Assembly (NCBI RefSeq): GCF_012927045.1
Contig: NZ_JABBFW010000040.1
Span: 1 to 38,846, forward strand
Origin: Azohydromonas caseinilytica
GTDB lineage: Bacteria > Pseudomonadota > Gammaproteobacteria > Burkholderiales > Burkholderiaceae_C
Direction of reading: 5' to 3'
DNA: 38,846 nucleotides
Both the position numbers and the translations under genes were made by a program. Below, piece after piece: positions 8,222 to 16,301 of this stretch. The stretch's first letter is position 1; each line of letters starts with the position of its first letter. Below the pieces are notes generated by a model that was not told the DNA's origin, did not search any database, and was given only the letters and a program-made list of their open reading frames with translations.

Positions 8222-8574
8222 CGCTGGGCTCCTTGCGCCGGGGCCGGCGTCTTCGACAGGTACTCGCCCAGCGCCTGTAGCGTGGGGTCGTCGATGTCCG
8301 AGAGGCGGAAGGCCGGCATGGCGTTGAGGCCGCTGCGGGCCATGGTCACGTAGAAAGCCGCCGGCAGGTTGCGGCCGGTGATGACCGGGCCGATGCCCGT
8401 CTCGTGGCAGCGCGCGCACACCTGGGCGTAGAAGCGCTGGGCGCGCTGCTGGACCTCGGGGCTGGCACTGGAAGCGGCGGGGCTGGTGGCGGGGCTCTGG
8501 GCCAGCGCGGCACCGCTGAGCAGCAGCGCCAACAGCGGGGACAGGCCTTGTCCGCGCGACAGGGGTCGTGTCAT
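8218..8574 (-). CDS. pchC: p-Cresol methylhydroxylase cytochrome c subunit
   Basis: A 118-residue periplasmic c-type cytochrome. It has a signal peptide (about residues 1-26, ending GAALAQ), one haem motif CARCH (C53, C56, H57) and a likely axial methionine M86 in NAMPAF. Size and motif match the small cytochrome subunit that accepts electrons from PchF and passes them to the respiratory chain. It is the first gene of the operon: the ATG at 8574 has an AGGAG ribosome site, and about 110 bp upstream is a consensus sigma-54 promoter. It overlaps the next gene by four bases. A eugenol or alkylphenol hydroxylase cytochrome would look the same. Confidence 0.9.
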   Translation of the reverse strand: MTRPLSRGQGLSPLLALLLSGAALAQSPATSPAASSASPEVQQRAQRFYAQVCARCHETGIGPVITGRNLPAAFYVTMARSGLNAMPAFRLSDIDDPTLQALGEYLSKTPAPAQGAQR

Positions 8575-8686
8575 GGAATGTCTCCTGGGTCTGCACGAAG
8601 GCCCACGGGCGCCCGGGGACTCGGGGGCGGGCTCCTTCGTGCCGTCACGGACCGGTCATCGCCGCCGGTCCTCGGAGCCTCATTTC

Positions 8687-8701
8687 GCAAGCACGGTGCC
8701 A
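8687..8701 (-). promoter_or_regulatory. Sigma-54 (-24/-12) promoter of the pch operon
   Basis: On the minus strand this reads TGGCACCGTGCTTGC, an exact match to the TGGCAC-N5-TTGC core of sigma-54 promoters. Transcription would start near 8675, about 100 bp before the pchC start codon. A sigma-54-dependent activator is encoded divergently next to it and enhancer-like sites lie 70-115 bp further upstream, so sequence and context agree. Confidence 0.88.
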
Positions 8702-8765
8702 GACCCGCCCCTGCTGCTCAAGCTCTTATGAATCAACCACTTGGCTGCAGATGAGAACAGGGTGT

Positions 8766-8806
8766 GATTGATCATCAGGGTTTCTTTGATCAAATTTTGA
8801 TCATCA
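8766..8806. promoter_or_regulatory. Upstream activator sites for the DmpR/XylR-type regulator
   Basis: Two related sites are visible: GATTGATCATCA at 8766-8777 and TTGATCAAATTTTGATCA at 8786-8803. They resemble the TTGATCAATTGATCAA-like inverted repeats bound by XylR and DmpR. They lie roughly 95-120 bp upstream of the predicted pch transcription start, the usual enhancer distance for sigma-54 promoters. They are also just upstream of the regulator's own start codon, so autoregulation is possible. Confidence 0.75.
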
Positions 8807-8824
8807 TTTCTTTAGCATTCGAGG

Positions 8825-10549
8825 ATGAACACGCCGCCCTCCCGCGTCTCCCTAAGCCAGCTTCAGCCGGGCTCCGTGCGCACCATCGCCGATCTCGATG
8901 CCGGCGCCAGCCCCACCGCGCGCGAGCTGGCGCAGAGCCTGCATTTCTCGCCCGGCGACGGCCGTATCTGGCTGGAGGACCAGCGCATGCTGCTGCTGCG
9001 CAGCGCCACCTACGGGATGCTGCGGCGCGAGCTGATTGAGAGCACCGGCCAGGCGCAGGCGCGCTCGCTGCTCACGCGCGTGGGCTACAACGCCGGCGCG
9101 CGCGACGCGGGGCTGGTGCGGCGCAACTGGCCCGACAGCAACCAGGCCAACGCCTTCGAGGCCGGCCCGCGCATGCACGCGCTCTCGGGCATGGTGCGGC
9201 CGCAGACGCTGCGCTTCGAGTTCGACATCGCGCGCGGCGACTTCTACTCCGAGCACCTCTGGTACGACTCGGTGGAGGACGATGAGCACATCGCCGCCTT
9301 CGGCTTCGGCGCGGAGCCCGCGTGCTGGATGCTGCTGGGCTACGCCAGCGGCTACGCCAGCGCCTTCATGGGCAAGCGCGTGCTGTTCCGCGAAGTGGAG
9401 TGCCGCTCCATGGGCGACGAGGTCTGCCGCATCGTGGGCAAGCCGGCGGACCAGTGGGACGACGCCGAGGAGGACTTGCGCTACTTCGACCCCGACGCCT
9501 CGGCGCAGGACATGCGCCGGCGCATCCAGGTGGCCGTGCCGCCGCCGCTGCCGCAGACGCCCGAAGGCGAGCCCATCGGCATCTCGGCGGCCTTCAGCGC
9601 GGCGCGCCACCTCATCGAGCGCGTGGCGCCCACGCAGGCCACCGTGCTGTTCACCGGCCCCTCGGGCGTGGGCAAGGAGCTGTTCGCGCGCACCCTGCAC
9701 CGCATCAGCCCGCGTCGCGACGGGCCCTTCATCGCGCTCAACTGCGCCGCCATCCCCGACGCGCTGATCGAGGCCGAGCTGTTCGGCGTGGAGCGCGGCG
9801 CCTACACCGGCGCCACGGCCTCGCGCCCGGGGCGCTTCGAGCGCGCGCAGCGCGGCACGCTGTTCCTGGACGAGGTGGCCTCATTGAGCCCGAGCGCGCA
9901 GGGGAAGCTGCTGCGCGCGCTGCAGGAACGCGTGATCGAGCGCGTGGGCGGCACGCGCGAGATCGCGGTGGACGTGCGCGTGGTGGCGGCCAGCAACGTG
10001 GACCTGCGCCAGGAAGTGGCGGCCGGGCGCTTCCGCGAAGACCTGTTCTTCCGCCTCAACGTCTTCCCCATCACGCTGCCCTCGCTGCAGGAGCGGCGCG
10101 ACGACATCCCGTTGCTGATGGAGGCCTTCCTGCGCCGCTACGCCGCGCAGCATGGGCGCCGGGTGCCGGGCTTCACGCCGCGCGCCGTGCGCGCGCTGGT
10201 GCAGTACGACTTCCCCGGCAACGTGCGCGAGCTGCAGAACCTGGTGGAGCGGGCGGTGATCCTGACCCACCCGGACGAGCCCATCGACCTGCACCACCTG
10301 TTCCGCAGCGGCGAGAAGCTGAGCCCCGGCGTGGGCCTGGACGACGCGGGCCGCCTGGCCGTGGCCGTGCCACCCGGCATGGCGCCGGCCCCGGCGCCTG
10401 CGCCTGCGCCTGCGCCGAAGGATGCGGATGCCGCCCGCTACGCGCAGGCGCTGCGCGAGGCCCGCTACAACGTGGCCGAGGCCGCGCGGGTGCTGGGCCT
10501 GACGCGGCCCCAGCTGGCGTATCGGCTCAAGAAGATGGGGTTGGACTGA
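8825..10549 (+). CDS. Sigma-54-dependent phenol-responsive activator (DmpR/XylR/MopR family)
   Basis: A 574-residue NtrC-type activator. Residues 1-130 match the XylR N-terminal sensor and about 135-205 the V4R domain. H118, C167, C193 and C201 have the same spacing as the MopR zinc ligands His106, Cys155, Cys181 and Cys189. The AAA+ domain (about 247-480) has Walker [10 protein letters not shown] near 276, the sigma-54 contact loop GAYTGA near 325 and FLDEVA. A Fis-type helix-turn-helix ends the protein ([19 protein letters not shown]). An Ala-Pro repeat linker joins the last two domains. Family members bind a phenolic effector directly, which relieves repression by the sensor domain. It is divergent to the pch operon, which has a matching sigma-54 promoter and enhancers, so it most likely activates that operon in response to p-cresol or a similar phenol. 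Confidence 0.93.
   Translation: MNTPPSRVSLSQLQPGSVRTIADLDAGASPTARELAQSLHFSPGDGRIWLEDQRMLLLRSATYGMLRRELIESTGQAQARSLLTRVGYNAGARDAGLVRRNWPDSNQANAFEAGPRMHALSGMVRPQTLRFEFDIARGDFYSEHLWYDSVEDDEHIAAFGFGAEPACWMLLGYASGYASAFMGKRVLFREVECRSMGDEVCRIVGKPADQWDDAEEDLRYFDPDASAQDMRRRIQVAVPPPLPQTPEGEPIGISAAFSAARHLIERVAPTQATVLFTGPSGVGKELFARTLHRISPRRDGPFIALNCAAIPDALIEAELFGVERGAYTGATASRPGRFERAQRGTLFLDEVASLSPSAQGKLLRALQERVIERVGGTREIAVDVRVVAASNVDLRQEVAAGRFREDLFFRLNVFPITLPSLQERRDDIPLLMEAFLRRYAAQHGRRVPGFTPRAVRALVQYDFPGNVRELQNLVERAVILTHPDEPIDLHHLFRSGEKLSPGVGLDDAGRLAVAVPPGMAPAPAPAPAPAPKDADAARYAQALREARYNVAEAARVLGLTRPQLAYRLKKMGLD
10394..10416 (+). repeat. Short in-frame hexanucleotide repeat in the activator linker
   Basis: About 3.8 copies of GCGCCT lie in the activator gene and encode an Ala-Pro run between the AAA+ and helix-turn-helix domains. 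The unit is six bases, so copy-number change would alter linker length without breaking the frame. Confidence 0.8.
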
Positions 10550-10678
10550 GGCTGCGCGAGATGCCCATTGTTTCCTGGGGCTTCACAAACACTACAGTCA
10601 GATGGCAATGAGCGAGAAGAGTGTTGCACCGGTGTTGACAATATCGGGAACCACGCGCCCTTGAACTGAGCTTGCCGC

Positions 10679-12340
10679 TCAGACAACGCCCAGCGCCGCC
10701 AAGGGCGACAACCCTTGGTGCGGCACGCGCTCGGTCGCCGGGCGACGCGCATTCACTACCGGCGCCACCGCTGTCCCGGCCTCGGCCGGCACCGCGGCCG
10801 CGCTGAAGGCCGCCACCGCCTGTTCCAGGCGCGCCGTCTGGCGGCTGAGGCTGTCCGAGGCGCCGGCACTTTGCTCCACCAGCGCGGCGTTCTGCTGCGT
10901 GACCTGGTCCAGGTGCGACACGGCCAGGTTGATGCCGCTGATGCCGCCGTGGAGCTGGGCCGTGGCCGCGCTCAGCTCACCGATGAGGCTGCTCACCTGC
11001 CGCACCTGCGCCTCGATGCCTGCCATGGCCTGGCCGGCTTCGGCCACCAGCGTGGTGCCCGCGTCCACCATCTGCGCGCTGTTGCCGATGAGGCCCTTGA
11101 TGTCGCGCGCCGCCGCCGCGCTGCGCTGGGCCAGGGCCCGCACCTCGCCGGCCACCACGGCGAAGCCGCGGCCCTGCTCGCCGGCCCGCGCCGCCTCCAC
11201 GGCGGCATTGAGCGCCAGGATGTTGGTCTGGAAGGCAATGCTGTCGATCAGCCCGACGATGTCGGCGATCTGGTGCGAGCTCGACGCGATATCGCCCATG
11301 GTCGCAACCACCTCGGCCATGGCCTGGCCGCCGCGCGCCGCGGCGTCGCGCGCCAGCCCCGACAGGCGCTCGGCCTGGGCCGCCGTGTCGGCGCCATGGC
11401 GCACCGTGACCGCCATCTGCTCCATGGACGAGGCCGTCTCCTGCACGCTGCCGGCGGCCTGCTCGGTGCGGTTGCTCAGGTCGGCATTGCCCTGGGCGAT
11501 CTCGGCCGCCGCCTGCCGCACCGCGCCGACCTGCTGGCTCACGTCGTCGATCAGCCAGCGGAACATCAGGCCGAGCTGGCCGATGCAGCGCAGCGTCATG
11601 CCGATCTCGTCCACGCGCTCCATGGGAGCCGCCATGCGGTTCTCGCCGGTGACCACCTTGATGGCCTGCTCGCGCAGCTGCTCCAGCGGGCGCGCGATCT
11701 GCGCCTCCAGCCCCCAGCCCGCCAGCAGCAGTCCCGCGGCCAGCACGGCGGCGAAGCCGGCCAGCGCGCCGCCGGCCAGCCCGGCGCCCCATGCGGCGAG
11801 CGTCACCACCGGCAGCAGCGCCCCCAGCGCGCCGCGGATGCGCCAGCGCACCGACAGGGTCTGCAACACCGAGCGCCAGCCGCGCAGACCCTTGCGCAGC
11901 ACCAGGCCCTTGTGCAGGCGGCAGTCCGCCCTGCCCTCGCGCAGCCCGGCGTACAGCGCCTCGGCCGCGGCCACCTCCTCGCGGCCAGGCTGGGTGCGCA
12001 CCGACATGTAGCCCTGCGCTTGGCCGTCGCGCACGACCGGAATGGCGTTGGCGCGCACCCAGTAGTGGTCGCCGTTCTTGCGCCGGTTCTTCACCAGCGC
12101 CGTCCACGGCTCGCCACCCTTGAGCGTGGCCCACATGTCGGCGAAGGCCTCGCGCGGCATGTCCGGATGCCGCACGAGGTTGTGCGGCCGGCCCTCGATC
12201 TCCTCGCGGCTGAAGCCGCTGACCGCGATGAAGGCCTCGTTGGCGTAGGTGATATGGCCCCGGGTGTCCGTGGTGGACATCAGCGTCGCGCCACTGGGAA
12301 ACAGGAATTCCGATTGCGTCACCGGCTCATTGACTCGCAT
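10679..12340 (-). CDS. Methyl-accepting chemotaxis protein with N-terminal PAS (Aer-like)
   Basis: A 553-residue chemoreceptor. Residues about 5-115 form a PAS domain of the Aer-like aerotaxis group ([35 protein letters not shown]), which in relatives binds FAD or another ligand in the cytoplasm. A membrane-associated segment follows ([21 protein letters not shown] and [19 protein letters not shown], about 170-215), then a linker and a long coiled-coil signalling domain. The highly conserved receptor tip is present ([25 protein letters not shown]). There is no large periplasmic sensor domain. It converges on the phenol activator gene 130 bp away. A role in energy taxis during growth on aromatic compounds is an inference from position only. 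Confidence 0.92.
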   Translation of the reverse strand: MRVNEPVTQSEFLFPSGATLMSTTDTRGHITYANEAFIAVSGFSREEIEGRPHNLVRHPDMPREAFADMWATLKGGEPWTALVKNRRKNGDHYWVRANAIPVVRDGQAQGYMSVRTQPGREEVAAAEALYAGLREGRADCRLHKGLVLRKGLRGWRSVLQTLSVRWRIRGALGALLPVVTLAAWGAGLAGGALAGFAAVLAAGLLLAGWGLEAQIARPLEQLREQAIKVVTGENRMAAPMERVDEIGMTLRCIGQLGLMFRWLIDDVSQQVGAVRQAAAEIAQGNADLSNRTEQAAGSVQETASSMEQMAVTVRHGADTAAQAERLSGLARDAAARGGQAMAEVVATMGDIASSSHQIADIVGLIDSIAFQTNILALNAAVEAARAGEQGRGFAVVAGEVRALAQRSAAAARDIKGLIGNSAQMVDAGTTLVAEAGQAMAGIEAQVRQVSSLIGELSAATAQLHGGISGINLAVSHLDQVTQQNAALVEQSAGASDSLSRQTARLEQAVAAFSAAAVPAEAGTAVAPVVNARRPATERVPHQGLSPLAALGVV

Positions 12341-12849
12341 GAGCGACTACCTCTCAAGCAGATGGACCCGCCCCACGTGCGCCGGCGAATCGCAAGGTCA
12401 TCGAAATACGGTCGCTTCGTGCGTACGGGGCACGCGGTTACTGCAGAGAAATGAAGCCACCCACCGGGCCGACGGCCCGAATCATGGTTTTCAAGGAAAC
12501 CGGGCCTGCAGCCATAGCGCTGGAAACGGCGCGCGACAGAGCCCACGGCGCATTTTGTGCGGCGTGGGCCATACAGAACCAGGACACTGAAACCCGCGCG
12601 CATCAGCGCGACACAGGGCGACGACGCAAGAGAACAGCAATCAAGGCGATGCCGCGGATACCAGCACCGCCTCGTTCTTGAGAATCGCCATTAGGGTATA
12701 ACCTTACTAATCACCCGCAGTTGTGTCAACAGCTGGCAATATTGTCTGGACAGGAACAGTTGCGTAAGGGCGGCGTCATCATTTTGATGTAAACCCCAGC
12801 GTCGGGTTTTTAAAATTCCTGCGTCAGCCTGGATTTTAGCTGGGAAGCT
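12341..12849. other. Gene-free region upstream of the chemoreceptor gene
   Basis: About 510 bp without a convincing gene; short open frames on both strands have no recognisable composition. A GAGAGG ribosome site lies just before the chemoreceptor start. The right part (about 12690-12850) is clearly more AT-rich than its surroundings and may hold promoters, but no confident -35/-10 pair or sigma-28 site was found. Confidence 0.4.
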
Positions 12850-13392
12850 TTAGTTAATCGCTGGACCACCTATTCCCGTTCGCCCTGAGCCTGTCGAAGG
12901 GCAGGCGCTCGGAGGGCGCCGCAGGGGCTTCGACAAGGCTCTCCTGAGCTTGTCGAAGGGCTCAGCCCGAACGGGGTTTGGCGTCCACAAACTTCGTGGA
13001 ATCTGTATTACAACGGCTTGACCGGCAGGCAAGCACGCCGCTTTCCGGGCGGAAGGCGTCGGCTGCGTGCTGGGCGTCATGCCGAAGCGCTGCTTGAAAG
13101 CCCGGGCAAAAGCCTCGCTCGAGGCAAAACCGACTTCCAGCGCAATAGCCAGCACGGTGCGTCGGCGCTCATGCGCCAGCAGCAGCGCCCCCGCTTCCAG
13201 CCGCCGACGCCCCAGGTATTCGCCCACCGTTTCGCCCATCCAGGCCACGAAAAGGCGATGAAAATGAAAAGGCGAGAAATTCGCCACCCTGAACAATTCG
13301 GCCAGGACCAAGGGCTCGGCCAAGTGGAGGTCGATATGGTCGATCACCTGGTTCATGCGCCGGGCATATTCAAGGGTGGGAGTGCGATCCAT
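12850..13392 (-). pseudogene. Truncated AraC-family regulator running into a REP-like repeat
   Basis: Residues 1-110 are a good AraC-type DNA-binding domain with two helix-turn-helix units (VLAELFRVANFSPFHFHRLF and AIALEVGFASSEAFARAFKQRFG). Family members with this N-terminal placement usually continue into a GyrI-like effector-binding domain and reach about 270-300 residues. Here the frame instead runs about 70 residues through unrelated sequence; the last part (PVRAEPFDKLRRALSKP...) is simply a translation of the REP-like repeat at 12875-12976. The effector domain has been lost, so the gene is probably a remnant, although the DNA-binding part could still be made. The start at 13392 is an ATG just before the AraC domain. 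Confidence 0.7.
12875..12976. repeat. REP-like palindromic repeat cluster
   Basis: A cluster of inverted copies of one motif: CGTTCGCCCTGAGCCTGTCG from 12877 and CCTGAGCTTGTCGAAGGGC from 12943 in one direction, and GGGGCTTCGACAAGGCTC at 12924-12941 in the other, followed by AGCCCGAACGGGG. It matches the 'CCCTTCGACAAGCTCAGGGCGAACGG' type of extragenic palindrome that, from memory, is common in betaproteobacterial and some gammaproteobacterial genomes. It forms the 3' end of the truncated AraC frame. Confidence 0.8.
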
Positions 13393-13532
13393 TGAATTAC
13401 AAGGGCCATCGGAAAATTCGACCGGATTCCATACACCGCCCCATGTCGCAACGGCTCATCCAAATACGGATTTGGCGTCCGAATGCCAAGGCCCAGCCGC
13501 AATGTTCCGATGAGCCGCCGCAAATCTCCGGC

Positions 13533-14393
13533 TCAGCGCCAGGCGCAGGCCCACCGGAAGCCGCCGCTGCCGATCTGCAAACCATCTCGGCGGCGGTGGA
13601 AATAGAGCCGGTTCAGTTCCTGCGGACCCAGGTCGTCCACGCTGGTCCAGCCCTGGCGGTGCAGCGCGGCACGCAGGCCCTCGGGCTCGAAAGCGGAAAG
13701 CCAGGGCTCGCCCTGCGCCGCGAAGGCCTGGGCCGAGAACGCCTGCATCACCTGCTCCAGCGGACTGAGCAGCCGCGGCGCCACCCGGTAGTCGAAGGCG
13801 ATGCCGCTGCCCGCGGGCAACGCGGCCAGCTCGTCCAGCAGCGCCAGCACGGCGGTATCGGCAAGGTAGGGCGTCACGCCGAGGCAGGAGATGAAGGCCG
13901 GGCGCCGCGGGTCGAAGCCGGCCGCGCACAAGCTCTCCAGCAGTTGACCGGCACGCAGGTCCAGCGCGACGAAGCGCGGCGCGCCGGGCAGCGGCCGGCC
14001 CAGGTCGGCCAGCAGCGCGCGCTTGCGGCGCTGGGTGTCCGGGTGATCGACCTCGAACACGCGCAGGGCCGCGCCGTGCGGATTGCGCGCCGCGAAGGTG
14101 TCGAGCCCGGCGCCCAGCACCACGTACTGCGCCACGCCCTGGACCACGGCACGCGCCAGGGCGTCCTCGGCGTAACGGCTGCGCGCCACGATGCCGGCGC
14201 GCATCGAGCGCGCGAACGGGTCGTTGAGCTGGTAGGGATCGTCACGCAGCGCGCGTTGCGCCTCGGCACCCAGCAGCGGCAAGGCCAGCGGGTCGGGGAA
14301 GACGACGGGCTCGTCGAGCAGCTGGTGCACGGCGCGCATCTGCGCCACGCGCAGCGCGGAAGGACTGGGACGGGAGACATCGGCGCACGTCAT
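13533..14393 (-). CDS. Class I SAM-dependent methyltransferase, LCM/PPM family
   Basis: A 286-residue protein of the leucine carboxyl methyltransferase-like family found widely in bacteria. The start at the ATG 14393 is chosen over an in-frame TTG at 14456 because it has a GGAA ribosome site and does not overlap the upstream gene. The SAM-binding glycine motif is VVLGAGLDTFAAR, followed by FEVDHPDTQRRKR, both diagnostic of the family. Substrates of most bacterial members are unknown; some act on polyketides or small O-nucleophiles. It lies 43 bp downstream of a MerR-type regulator gene in the same direction and probably shares its transcript. Confidence 0.85.
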   Translation of the reverse strand: MTCADVSRPSPSALRVAQMRAVHQLLDEPVVFPDPLALPLLGAEAQRALRDDPYQLNDPFARSMRAGIVARSRYAEDALARAVVQGVAQYVVLGAGLDTFAARNPHGAALRVFEVDHPDTQRRKRALLADLGRPLPGAPRFVALDLRAGQLLESLCAAGFDPRRPAFISCLGVTPYLADTAVLALLDELAALPAGSGIAFDYRVAPRLLSPLEQVMQAFSAQAFAAQGEPWLSAFEPEGLRAALHRQGWTSVDDLGPQELNRLYFHRRRDGLQIGSGGFRWACAWR

Positions 14394-14436
14394 CGGCGGT
14401 TCCGGTAGAAGTGGTGAAGCGCGCCACTCTCCGGCC

Positions 14437-15480
14437 TCACGCCGCGTGAGGGTCAAGCGCCGCGCAGCCGTCGAAATGCCGCCGCAGCGACTCGACCCAG
14501 GCGCGCACCTCGGCCGTCACCACGTGGCCGCGCTGCAGCAGCGGCTCGCTGCGGTAGGCCTGCTGCAGCCGTGCCAGCAGCGCCGGGTCCTGTCGTGCCA
14601 TGCGGGCCGCCAGCGCGTCCCAATCCGCCAGCAGCGCGTGCTCGGCCGCGCCGGGCGTGCGTCGCGCCTGGGCCATCAGGGCCTGGGCCCGCTCCACCAG
14701 CGCCTGCCAGGCGCGGGACAGGCTCAGGTCCAGCCGCCGCAGCTCCTCGGCGCCGAGGTGGCGCCGCAGCGCCTGCAGCCGCAGCGCGATGGCATGGCCG
14801 ATGAAGTCCAGCACCGGTGCCTCGGTGCCTGGATGCAGCGTGGTCTCGGGCGCCTGCTCGTTCATGCGCGCCCAGCGCAGCGCCAGCGCCAGGTCGCCGT
14901 GGGTGAGCTCCATGGCCAGGTCCATCCAGCGCTGGGCCAGTGCCTGCACGCGCGCCGAGTCGGCCGCGCAGCCCTCGGCCATGGCCTCCCGCACGGCTTG
15001 CCGCAACGGCTGCCAGGCGGGGCGCATGCGCTGCCAGCGTCGGAACACCGGCTGCAGCTCCCTGGGCGAGAAGTGGCGCTGCCACACCGCCATCAGCGAC
15101 AGCGCCGACAGCCACTGCTGCGACTGCGGCACCACGCCGGCATCCAGCGCGTCCCGCAGCACCGCCAGCTGCCCGCGCAGGGCGCGGGCGCGTTCCATCT
15201 CCTCGTCCAGGGCGCGGATCTGCTCGGCGAGCACTGCGCGCGGCGCGGTCTGCCCGGCCTGCAGCAGCTCGCCGATGCGGGACAGGCTGAAGCCGAGCTG
15301 GCGCAGCGCCTGCACGGTGTGGAGCCGGGCCACGTCCGCCTCGGCGTAGAGCCGGTAGCCGGCCGCGCTGCGCGCCGAGGGGCGCACCAGGCCGATCGCG
15401 TCGTAGTGGTGCAGGGTGCGGACGGTGAGGCCGGTGCGGCGGGCAAGCTGACCGACCTGGAGGAAAAGGGGCTCGGACAT
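14437..15480 (-). CDS. MerR-family transcriptional regulator with large C-terminal domain
   Basis: A 347-residue regulator. Residues about 5-75 are the MerR winged helix (VGQLARRTGLTVRTLHHYDAIGL, then GYRLYAEADVARL). A dimerisation helix follows, and then about 220 residues of alpha-helical sequence similar in style to TipAS-like or antibiotic-binding domains, with no cysteine cluster for metal sensing. An organic effector is therefore more likely than a metal. The gene is divergent to a small protein gene at 15545. The 64-bp gap between them holds a palindrome, GAGCGCTC at 15514-15521, a possible operator. The methyltransferase gene follows 43 bp downstream. Confidence 0.85.
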   Translation of the reverse strand: MSEPLFLQVGQLARRTGLTVRTLHHYDAIGLVRPSARSAAGYRLYAEADVARLHTVQALRQLGFSLSRIGELLQAGQTAPRAVLAEQIRALDEEMERARALRGQLAVLRDALDAGVVPQSQQWLSALSLMAVWQRHFSPRELQPVFRRWQRMRPAWQPLRQAVREAMAEGCAADSARVQALAQRWMDLAMELTHGDLALALRWARMNEQAPETTLHPGTEAPVLDFIGHAIALRLQALRRHLGAEELRRLDLSLSRAWQALVERAQALMAQARRTPGAAEHALLADWDALAARMARQDPALLARLQQAYRSEPLLQRGHVVTAEVRAWVESLRRHFDGCAALDPHAA

Positions 15481-15544
15481 CGGAACATTGTCCGGCGGCC
15501 TCAGGCTATGGTTGAGCGCTCAGCTTTTCCCGCCCTTGCCCTGC

Positions 15545-15928
15545 ATGACCATGACACCCTCGCTCCTGGACCAGCTCCAGTCCCTCGAATCGGAACTCCA
15601 CCACCCCGGCCGCCCCTGCTCTCGCGCGCGCCTGGAACAGCTGCTACACCCCGGCTTCCACGAGGTCGGCCGCTCCGGCAACCCGTACGGCCGGGACACG
15701 GTGCTCGATTACCTGGCGGCCCAGACCGCGGCGCCACCGGTGGAGAACTGGGGCCACACCGTCCACCTGCTGGCGCCGGATTGCGCGCTGCTGACCTACC
15801 GCAGCGCCCGCCGCGGCGCCGACGGCTCGCTCAGCGAGGAGGCGCTGCGCTCCTCCATCTGGCTGCGCACGGCGGCGGGCTGGCAGCTCTTCCATCACCA
15901 GGGCACGCCGGCGCCGGGTTCGGCCTGA
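15545..15928 (+). CDS. DUF4440/SnoaL-like small protein
   Basis: A 127-residue protein with the pattern of DUF4440-type NTF2-fold proteins: an N-terminal helix (LLDQLQSLESELHHP), then LEQLLHPGFHEVGRSG, a mid-region HTVHLLAPDCALLTYRSAR and the terminal WQLFHHQGTPAP. Such proteins are small, often binding or enzymatic, and generally of unknown role. ATGs at 15545 and 15551 are both possible starts; neither has a good ribosome site. It is divergent to the MerR gene and may be a target of it. Confidence 0.75.
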   Translation: MTMTPSLLDQLQSLESELHHPGRPCSRARLEQLLHPGFHEVGRSGNPYGRDTVLDYLAAQTAAPPVENWGHTVHLLAPDCALLTYRSARRGADGSLSEEALRSSIWLRTAAGWQLFHHQGTPAPGSA

Positions 15929-15994
15929 CTCGGCCGGCAACCGAGCCTGGGTCTTCCGCCGCCACCCAGGTTCCATCAACGCCCTGGGCCACGC

Positions 15995-16165
15995 TCACAG
16001 CCAGGCCACGCCGGCGGCGCCCAGGCCGGTGATGCCGCCCAGCGTGGCGAGCAGCCTGACCTCTTCCAGGCCCCAGTGCCTGCGCCAGGCATGAACGGCC
16101 AGGCCCAGCACGAACAGCGTCAGCAAGCCCAGAAAGGCAACGGCAAACAGTTCCACGACATCCAT
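15995..16165 (-). CDS. Small membrane protein, hypothetical
   Basis: A 56-residue protein with two hydrophobic segments: VELFAVAFLGLLTLFVLGLAV near residues 3-23 and LLATLGGITGLGAAGVAWL at the C-terminus, joined by a basic loop (HAWRRHWG). The ATG at 16165 has a well-placed GGAG ribosome site nine bases upstream, which supports it over a longer frame starting at 16207. No function can be assigned. Confidence 0.65.
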   Translation of the reverse strand: MDVVELFAVAFLGLLTLFVLGLAVHAWRRHWGLEEVRLLATLGGITGLGAAGVAWL

Positions 16166-16301
16166 GGCCACACTCCTGCAAATGAGCCCTGGAAGTCTGT
16201 TCGGCACTGCGGCACCGAGCCAGCAGCCCGCGCCGCAGCGATGCTTCGGATTTACCGGAACTTGCCCGTCAGCGCACCGGCCGGGCCGGACGCCGAGTGG
16301 T

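Noticed and set aside
12249-12681. Small frames on both strands before the chemoreceptor gene
   Set aside because: They overlap the chemoreceptor 5' end or each other and have no family-like sequence or ribosome site.
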